18,012 bases of DNA, from the NCBI GenBank assembly GCA_035461175.1, contig DATHVR010000097.1, positions 1 to 18,012 of the forward strand, read 5' to 3'. The notes beneath the pieces are model-generated. The model had not been told where the DNA came from. It was given only the letters and a program-made list of their open reading frames with translations, and did not search any database. This document shows positions 13,409-18,012 of this stretch, piece by piece. The DNA is from DATHVR01 sp035461175 (GTDB lineage: Bacteria; Actinomycetota; Acidimicrobiia; Spongiisociales; ZC4RG35). The position numbers and the translations under genes are program-made. Position 1 is the first letter of the stretch, and every line of letters begins with the position of its first letter.

Positions 13409-15457
13409 GTGTCGTCATTCACTGAGGCCGCCCTCGTCCACCTGCGAGACCTGACCGGAAATCCGGACGCCGAGTTCCGGGCCGGCCAGGCCGAGGCCAT
13501 CGCCTCGATCGTCGAGGACCGGCGCCGGGCGCTGGTCGTCCAGCGCACCGGCTGGGGGAAGTCGGCCGTCTACCTCATCGCCACCCGGATGCTGCGCGAC
13601 CGGGGATCGGGGCCCACCGTGATCGTCTCTCCGTTGCTGGCCCTGATGCGCAACCAGCTGGAGATGACCGACCGGCTCGGCCTGGTCGCCCACACCGTCA
13701 ACTCCACCAATCGCGACGAGTGGGATGAGGTATTCGACCGGATCCACGCCGACGAACTCGATCTACTTCTCATCTCGCCGGAGCGCCTCAACAACCCGAC
13801 GTTCCTGGCCGACGTCCGCCCCCGACTCTTCTCCAACATCGGTCTGCTCGTCATCGACGAGGTGCATTGCATCTCCGATTGGGGCCACGACTTCCGGCCC
13901 GACTACCGACGGCTGGAGGACATCGCCGCCGACCTTCCGCCCGGTACCCCGGTGCTGGGGACCACCGCCACCGCCAACAACCGGGTGGTCGACGACGTGC
14001 GCGAGCAACTGGGGAAGAATCTCGACGTCTACCGGGGAACCCTGGAGCGGGAGTCGCTCTCGCTCCACGTTCTCGACATCCCCAACAAGGCCGAGCGGAT
14101 GGCCTGGCTCGCCCGGCACATCCCCGAGTTGCCCGGCTCCGGGATCGTCTATTGCCTCACCATCAGCGACGCCGAGACCGTGGGCGAATGGCTGACCGCG
14201 GCGGGCATCCGCGCCGCCGCCTACACCGGCCCCACCCCCCACGAGGAACGTCTCACGATCGAGGAGGCGCTGTCGAGCGGGGAACTGAAGGTGGTGGTGG
14301 CCACTTCGGCCCTGGCCATGGGCTACGACAACCCCCACATCGAATTCGTAATCCACTACCAGACCCCGGGATCACCCATTGCCTATTACCAGCAGGTGGG
14401 GCGAGCCGGGCGCGCCGTCGACCGTTCCTTTGGCATCCTCCTGGCCGGATGGGAGGACCGCGACATCCAGGACTGGTTCATCGAAACCGCCTTCCCCGGA
14501 CCCGAGGACACCGCCACGGTGCTCGAGTCGTTGGTCGACAACCCCGGGCTGCGCACCCGCGATCTGGAGGAGATCGTCAACCTGCGGCGCAGCCGCCTGG
14601 AGGGGATGCTCAAGATCCTCGAGGTGGAGGGTGCCGCCTACCGGGACGGGACTCGCTGGTACCGCTCCAACGAGGACTGGTCGTATCCCACGGAGCGGAT
14701 CGAAGCCGTCACCGCCCACCGCCGGGCGGAGCAGCAGGCGATGGCCGACTATCTGCAGACCGACAAGTGCCTGATGGAGTTCCTCCGCCGCCAGCTCGAC
14801 GATCCGGGAGCCGAGCCGTGCGGCCGCTGCGCCAACTGTGCCGGCCCGGTCTTCACCACCGACGTCCCCACCGAACTGGTGGAGGGCGCCCTGGGGCAGA
14901 CCCGCTCCCGCCAGTACGTGATCCAGCCCCGCAAACGGCTCCCCTGCGACCTCCCGCTCGACATCGACCTCAAGCAGCACGTGCTCGAGCCGGGCCGGGC
15001 CCTTACCCGATGGGATGACCCGGGGCTGGCCGGCGTGGTCCGCCAGGGCATCGAGGGGCGCAATCTCGACCCGTTGGTGCTGGAGCGAACGGTGACGATG
15101 ATCCGCGAGTGGGGGCCGGACCCGGCCCCGACCTGGGTCACCTGGGTCCCGACGAGTCGGGGTGGGTTCGTGGGCGAGTTCGCGGCCGCCCTGGGCGACG
15201 CCCTCGGGTTGCCGGTGGTGGAGGGGCTGCGGCGGCTGGAGATGATCCGGCCGCAGAAGGAGATGGAGAACAGCTGTCAGCAAGCCCGCAACGTCGCCGG
15301 GGCCTTCGCAGTCGGTGAGGTGCGCCCGGGACCGGTCCTGCTCGTCGACGACACCGTCGACTCACGGTGGACGTTCACCGTGCTGGGCGCCCAACTGCGG
15401 ATGGCGGGGTCAGGGCCCACGTTCCCGCTGGCGCTGGCCGACACCGCCGCCCGCTGA
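13409..15457 (+). CDS. rqlH: RecQ-like DNA helicase RqlH (helicase + zinc module + ComF/PRTase-like domain)
   Basis: A 682-residue superfamily 2 helicase. The RecQ core (about 1-345) has Walker A QRTGWGKS (45-52, Lys51), SPLLALMRNQ, the DEVHC box (150-154), a GTTATA-type motif III and the motif VI sequence QQVGRAGRA. A linker leads to a four-Cys zinc site: Cys454, 471, 474 and 477. There is no HRDC domain. Instead the C terminus ends with a PRPP-binding-type motif, LLVDDTVDSRWTF (Asp647/648), of a ComF-like phosphoribosyltransferase module. This is the layout described for Mycobacterium smegmatis RqlH (691 residues), an ATP-dependent 3'-5' translocase and helicase. The GTG start follows a TACGTT box at leaderless spacing. 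A role in recombination or repair is by homology; the function of the PRTase-like tail is unknown. Confidence 0.92.
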   Translation: MSSFTEAALVHLRDLTGNPDAEFRAGQAEAIASIVEDRRRALVVQRTGWGKSAVYLIATRMLRDRGSGPTVIVSPLLALMRNQLEMTDRLGLVAHTVNSTNRDEWDEVFDRIHADELDLLLISPERLNNPTFLADVRPRLFSNIGLLVIDEVHCISDWGHDFRPDYRRLEDIAADLPPGTPVLGTTATANNRVVDDVREQLGKNLDVYRGTLERESLSLHVLDIPNKAERMAWLARHIPELPGSGIVYCLTISDAETVGEWLTAAGIRAAAYTGPTPHEERLTIEEALSSGELKVVVATSALAMGYDNPHIEFVIHYQTPGSPIAYYQQVGRAGRAVDRSFGILLAGWEDRDIQDWFIETAFPGPEDTATVLESLVDNPGLRTRDLEEIVNLRRSRLEGMLKILEVEGAAYRDGTRWYRSNEDWSYPTERIEAVTAHRRAEQQAMADYLQTDKCLMEFLRRQLDDPGAEPCGRCANCAGPVFTTDVPTELVEGALGQTRSRQYVIQPRKRLPCDLPLDIDLKQHVLEPGRALTRWDDPGLAGVVRQGIEGRNLDPLVLERTVTMIREWGPDPAPTWVTWVPTSRGGFVGEFAAALGDALGLPVVEGLRRLEMIRPQKEMENSCQQARNVAGAFAVGEVRPGPVLLVDDTVDSRWTFTVLGAQLRMAGSGPTFPLALADTAAR

Positions 15458-15510
15458 AGGCTACGCGGCCGGGGTGGGACCTCCGGCTCACGGCTGTTCG
15501 ACCAGGAATG

Positions 15511-15542
15511 CTTCGGGCCGGACGGGCCCGTTCGGGCCGAAG
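15511..15542. terminator. Hairpin at convergent junction, possible bidirectional terminator
   Basis: Bases 15511-15524 pair with 15529-15542 around a GGCC loop. Thirteen of 14 positions pair, with one G-T wobble and one G-G mismatch. It lies in the 106-bp gap between two converging genes, helicase (stop 15457) and SLH protein (stop 15564). No T-run follows on either strand, so it may act with Rho or simply as a stem-loop 3' end. The rest of the gap shows nothing else. Confidence 0.45.
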
Positions 15543-15563
15543 GTCGAATCCCTTTGGCGCAGC

Positions 15564-16598
15564 TCAGCTGTAGGTGACGACGACTATGAAGCAGCTGAAG
15601 TAGGCCCGGTCGCCGTCAAGACTCCACATACCAGCGAAGGCGCCGATGTCGGGATCGGCCGCTCGCACGACCACCTCGTACGTGCCGGGGGTGAGCAGCA
15701 CCGTGACCTCGGGGCCCTTCTCGGGACAGAAGGGCGGCGGCACCACATACTCGATGCAGTCTTCACAGGAATCCAGCGTCAGGGTCCGATCCTCGGGGCC
15801 TTCGAAGGTGATGGTCAGGTCATGCGGCGCGTTGTTAGAGATGGTTACCTCGGCCTTGCCGCCGGCGGGGGTGGGTCCTATGTCCTGGGGAGGGGGTAGT
15901 GCCCCCGGCATGGTGGTGCTGGTGGAGGAGGTCGTTGAGGTGGTGGAGGGGGTGATCGGCTGCAAATTCAGGGCGCGGGCCAGGAACGAAGCCATCTGAT
16001 CGCGCAGCACCAGTTCGGTCGGGCAGAAGCGGGTGTTGGCGGGCGGATTACATCCGAGGGTGACGCTGGCGGTGGCGAGTTTGTCGATGTCGCTCTCGAA
16101 CACCGAGTTGTCGTCGTCGGTGAACCGGTCGCCGCCCCCGTCGTCGGTGTAGCCCATCGCCCGGACGAGGAAGGCGGCCATCTGGCCCCGCGACACGAAC
16201 GTATCCGGGCAGAAGCGGGTGTTGGCGGGCGGATTGCATCCGAGGGTGACGCCGGCGGTGGCGAGTTTGTCGATGTCGCTCTTGAACACCGAGTTGTCGT
16301 CGTCGGTGAACCGGTCGCCGCCCCCGTCGTCGGTGTAGCCCATCGCCCGGACGAGGAAGGCGGCCATCTGGCCTCGCGTGACGGGATCAGAGGGGCAGAA
16401 CAGATCATTGACCGGGGGGTTGCAGCCCCGGGTGATTCCCTCGGCGGCTATCGCCTCGATGTTCGATTCATGGACGTTGCCGTCGTCATCGGTAAAGGTT
16501 CCGGCGGCCGATGCCGCCACGGCCGATAGCCCGACGAGAAGGATGAAGGCGAGCAACCATCCCCCAGCTCGACCCGGTCTAAACTGAATGCGCTTCAC
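15564..16598 (-). CDS. Secreted S-layer-homology (SLH) repeat protein with C-terminal Cys-containing domain
   Basis: A 344-residue exported protein. A signal peptide (about 1-32, ending ASAAG) is followed by three SLH-type repeats of about 62 residues, with marks FTDDD, GVTLGCNPP..FCP and RGQMAAFLVRAMGY. SLH domains usually anchor proteins to the cell-wall polymer. The paired Cys in each repeat is typical of an actinobacterial subtype. A Ser/Thr-rich linker (about 218-232) leads to a beta-rich domain of about 110 residues with CEDC, FCPE and FSCF cysteines, unlike any domain I can name. GTG start at 16598 has GGGAGG six bases upstream. The second and third repeats are almost identical in DNA, indicating recent duplication. 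Confidence 0.9.
   Translation of the reverse strand: MKRIQFRPGRAGGWLLAFILLVGLSAVAASAAGTFTDDDGNVHESNIEAIAAEGITRGCNPPVNDLFCPSDPVTRGQMAAFLVRAMGYTDDGGGDRFTDDDNSVFKSDIDKLATAGVTLGCNPPANTRFCPDTFVSRGQMAAFLVRAMGYTDDGGGDRFTDDDNSVFESDIDKLATASVTLGCNPPANTRFCPTELVLRDQMASFLARALNLQPITPSTTSTTSSTSTTMPGALPPPQDIGPTPAGGKAEVTISNNAPHDLTITFEGPEDRTLTLDSCEDCIEYVVPPPFCPEKGPEVTVLLTPGTYEVVVRAADPDIGAFAGMWSLDGDRAYFSCFIVVVTYS
16021..16378 (-). repeat. Tandem 186-bp coding repeat within the SLH gene
   Basis: Bases 16021-16192 and 16207-16378, offset by 186 bp, match over 172 positions with only four differences. Two of these change the protein (Gly/Ser and Lys/Glu). The first SLH repeat of the protein is much more diverged at DNA level. 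This points to recent duplication or gene conversion of one SLH unit and makes the copy number prone to change. Confidence 0.9.
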
Positions 16599-16688
16599 CG
16601 AGAACCTCCCGATGGTGTACCGACATCGTCCGGCGACACCGGAAAGCGATCAAGGGCCGAAGGTCCCGGCGGCACGAAGTCGGGTCAG

Positions 16689-16708
16689 CGGCCGGATGTC
16701 CCCGGCCG
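16689..16708. other. GC-rich inverted repeat in the divergent gap
   Basis: CGGCCGG (16689-16695) and CCGGCCG (16702-16708) form a perfect 7-bp dyad with a 6-nt loop. It lies in the 174-bp gap between the SLH gene (minus) and a small gene (plus). It could be an operator or a structural stem. At this GC content a chance dyad is also possible. Nothing else is evident in the gap apart from start-proximal signals. Confidence 0.3.
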
Positions 16709-16758
16709 AGATCGCAATGGCCGCAGGTTGGGTCGTTGGATCGCCGTGTCCGGCTCCG

Positions 16759-16764
16759 TATCCT
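16759..16764 (+). promoter_or_regulatory. Candidate -10 box of small hypothetical gene (TATCCT)
   Basis: TATCCT fits TANNNT and lies eight bases before the ATG at 16773; an AGGA also sits in that spacer and could serve as a weak Shine-Dalgarno. This favours the ATG at 16773 over earlier in-frame starts. Confidence 0.35.
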
Positions 16765-16772
16765 CAGGACGA

Positions 16773-16979
16773 ATGGATTCACCACCCCAAAGCCGGATCG
16801 AAAGCCTCCTGGTCGACTTCGGCTTCGAGGAGTGGGGAGTACGGCTGCAGGGTCGACGATTGCGCTGCCCTCACGGTCTCTTGATCGGCCTGGCCGAAGA
16901 GTGCCCCGTCGGCTGCATCTCGCCGCTGGTGGTCCTCGGCCTGCTCGACCCGGCGCCGTTTCCCGCCGTCAACGTCTGA
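16773..16979 (+). CDS. Small Cys-containing hypothetical protein
   Basis: A 68-residue product I do not recognise. It begins MDSPPQSRIESLLVDFGF and has a mid region with RCPHG and ECPVGC, giving three Cys and one His that might bind metal or form disulfides. The C terminus is Leu/Pro-rich. There is no signal peptide or clear membrane segment. A TANNNT box and an AGGA precede the ATG. The gene lies 110 nt before the V-type ATPase subunit D gene on the same strand and could belong to that operon or be independent. No competing plausible gene covers this stretch, but a short reading frame in GC-rich DNA could be chance. Confidence 0.5.
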   Translation: MDSPPQSRIESLLVDFGFEEWGVRLQGRRLRCPHGLLIGLAEECPVGCISPLVVLGLLDPAPFPAVNV

Positions 16980-17089
16980 TCCCTCCCCTCGGGGGCGACA
17001 TCCTCACGCTCCGACGAGGTGGTGTTGGTCGGGCGGTCGGGGGACTTTCTTCTCTACATAAGGGATCCTGCCGCTGCCAGGATGGGAGC

Positions 17090-17734
17090 GTGGAACAGGT
17101 TCCGGCCACTCGCTCCGAGCTGCTGGCACATCGGGCCCGACTCGATCTGGCCCGTCGCGGACGCGTCCTCCTGGAGGAGAAGCGGGACCAGTTGATGGAC
17201 GAGTTCCGCAAGGCGGCCGATCAGGTGCTGGCCGAGGCGGGTCACCTCGACGGGATCGCCGCCCGGGCCCGCCACAGCTTGGCCATGGCCGAGGTGGCCG
17301 ACGGACCGGAGGCGGTGAGATCGGCGGGACTGGCAGCACGGCGTGATCTCGGGCTCACCACCCGCCCCACCGTCGTCGCCGGAGTCCGGATCGCCGAAAT
17401 CGACTACGAACCGGTCGGCCGGGGTCGTCTCGACCGCGGCTACACGGCTGCCGGCAGCAGTGCCCACATCGACGCCGCCGCCGCCGAGTTCGAGGCGACG
17501 GTCGACCAGTTGCTGCGAGTCGCCGCCTACGAGGTCCGCCTGCGCCGGCTCACCCAGGAGATCGCCACCACCAACCGCCGGGTCAATGCGCTGGCGTCGG
17601 TGGTCATCCCCCAGCTCGAAGCCGAAACCCGCCTGATTCTCTCCCGGCTGGAAGAGCGCGAGCGCCAGGAGATCTACCGGTTGAAGCTGATCAAGGAACG
17701 CAAGGGCAGCCGGTTGGAGGAGCGGGCGGGATGA
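17090..17734 (+). CDS. atpD: V/A-type ATP synthase subunit D
   Basis: A 214-residue subunit D, the central-stalk rotor that couples the A3B3 head to the membrane ring, equivalent to gamma in F-type enzymes. Family features are the N-terminal TRSELLAHRARLDLARRG helix, the LLEEKRDQLMDEF segment, a less helical middle, and the C-terminal helix with RRVNAL (about 162-167), VVIPQLEAE and ERQEIYRLKLIKERK. Both ends are predicted to form the long antiparallel coiled coil. Length matches the family. The GTG start has AGGA seven bases upstream (and CAGGAT at leaderless spacing); the open sequence upstream is in another gene's shadow. The next gene overlaps by four bases (ATGA). Not to be confused with F-type atpD (beta). 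Confidence 0.92.
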   Translation: MEQVPATRSELLAHRARLDLARRGRVLLEEKRDQLMDEFRKAADQVLAEAGHLDGIAARARHSLAMAEVADGPEAVRSAGLAARRDLGLTTRPTVVAGVRIAEIDYEPVGRGRLDRGYTAAGSSAHIDAAAAEFEATVDQLLRVAAYEVRLRRLTQEIATTNRRVNALASVVIPQLEAETRLILSRLEERERQEIYRLKLIKERKGSRLEERAG

Positions 17735-18012
17735 ACGAAGCCACCCGGGCTCTGGAGGAGATCCGCCGCACCGAGTTGGAGGCAGCCCGCCAGATCGTAG
17801 ACGCCCGGGGCAACGCCACCCGGATGGCGGAGGAAGCCCGCGCCGAGGCCCGACGAATGGTGGAGGAGGCGCGTCAGGGTGGTCGCCGGGAGGCACGCCG
17901 GCGCATGGAGGAGACGATGGCGACGGCCGAGGCGGAAGCGGACCGGATACGTGTCGAAGCCGAAGAGGCGGCCAAGGCACTGGTGGAGGCGGCGGCCGGA
18001 TCGATGGAGCCG
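17731..18012 (+). CDS. Coiled-coil V/A-type ATPase peripheral-stalk subunit (H/G-like), partial
   Basis: An open frame starts at ATG 17731, overlapping the subunit D stop by ATGA, and runs without a stop to the window end (94 codons; 3' end missing). The product is almost all charged helix, with repeated Ala/Glu/Arg heptad-like segments such as EEARAEARRMVEEARQ and AEAEADRIRVEAEEAAK. That composition and position fit the peripheral-stalk subunit H/G (AhaH/NtpF-type) or the coiled-coil start of subunit E. The translational coupling to subunit D supports a V-ATPase role. The exact subunit cannot be told without the rest of the gene. Confidence 0.75.
   Translation, partial: MNEATRALEEIRRTELEAARQIVDARGNATRMAEEARAEARRMVEEARQGGRREARRRMEETMATAEAEADRIRVEAEEAAKALVEAAAGSMEP

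Noticed and set aside
16021..16378. CRISPR or mobile repeat
   Set aside because: The 186-bp repeat is in frame and encodes SLH units, so it is an internal gene duplication.
16736..17089. Extension of V-ATPase subunit D to a 332-residue protein
   Set aside because: The extra part is Arg/Pro-rich, shadows the small upstream gene and does not belong to the family; length is normal from 17090.

Overview
The window is high-GC, densely packed bacterial chromosome that looks actinobacterial, probably close to the Acidimicrobiia. This is inferred from several things seen together. GTG and TTG starts are frequent. Several genes have a TANNNT -10 box only 6 to 8 nt before the start codon (leaderless transcription). 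There is an RqlH-type RecQ-like helicase (RecQ helicase, four-Cys zinc module and ComF/phosphoribosyltransferase-like tail), described from mycobacteria. There is an S-layer-homology protein with GCNPP...FCP...RGQMAAFLVRA repeats. No rRNA, tRNA, CRISPR array, insertion sequence or integrase was seen.

Region 1 (1-6601) is a sugar uptake block. A minus-strand operon runs from a XylF-like lipoprotein (2977-4101) through a XylH-like permease (1576-2898) and a single-domain ABC ATPase (797-1579, 4-nt overlap) to an SDR dehydrogenase (67-774, 22-nt gap). A ROK-family repressor (4347-5606) is transcribed divergently from a 245-bp control region holding several inverted repeats. Convergent to it is a Gfo/Idh/MocA NADP-type dehydrogenase (5615-6601). 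The likely picture is import of a xylose-like sugar, local control by the ROK protein, and oxidation by one or both dehydrogenases. No isomerase or sugar kinase is present here.

Region 2 (6673-11322) is the least ordinary part. A membrane-anchored FG-GAP/ASPIC-UnbV beta-propeller protein is followed 61 nt later by an M24 (Xaa-Pro aminopeptidase/creatinase) homologue that has lost both metal-binding Asp residues. Converging on it with a 3-nt gap is a polytopic RnfD/NqrB-like protein resembling UnbU, with an added C-terminal domain. UnbU and UnbV are known from enediyne warhead cassettes, but no polyketide synthase is present here, so this may be a separate membrane/periplasmic system. A 52-nt near-perfect palindrome lies upstream of the UnbU-like gene.

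Region 3 (11334-15542) holds a glutathionyl-hydroquinone reductase-type GST, a RidA-family protein without the deaminase Arg, a 2H phosphoesterase of the 2'-5' RNA ligase type, and rqlH. A strong hairpin follows at the convergent junction.

Region 4 (15564-18012) has a secreted protein with three SLH repeats, two of which are almost identical at DNA level. Then come a small Cys-containing hypothetical protein and the start of a V/A-type ATPase operon (subunit D, then a coiled-coil stalk-type protein cut by the window end).
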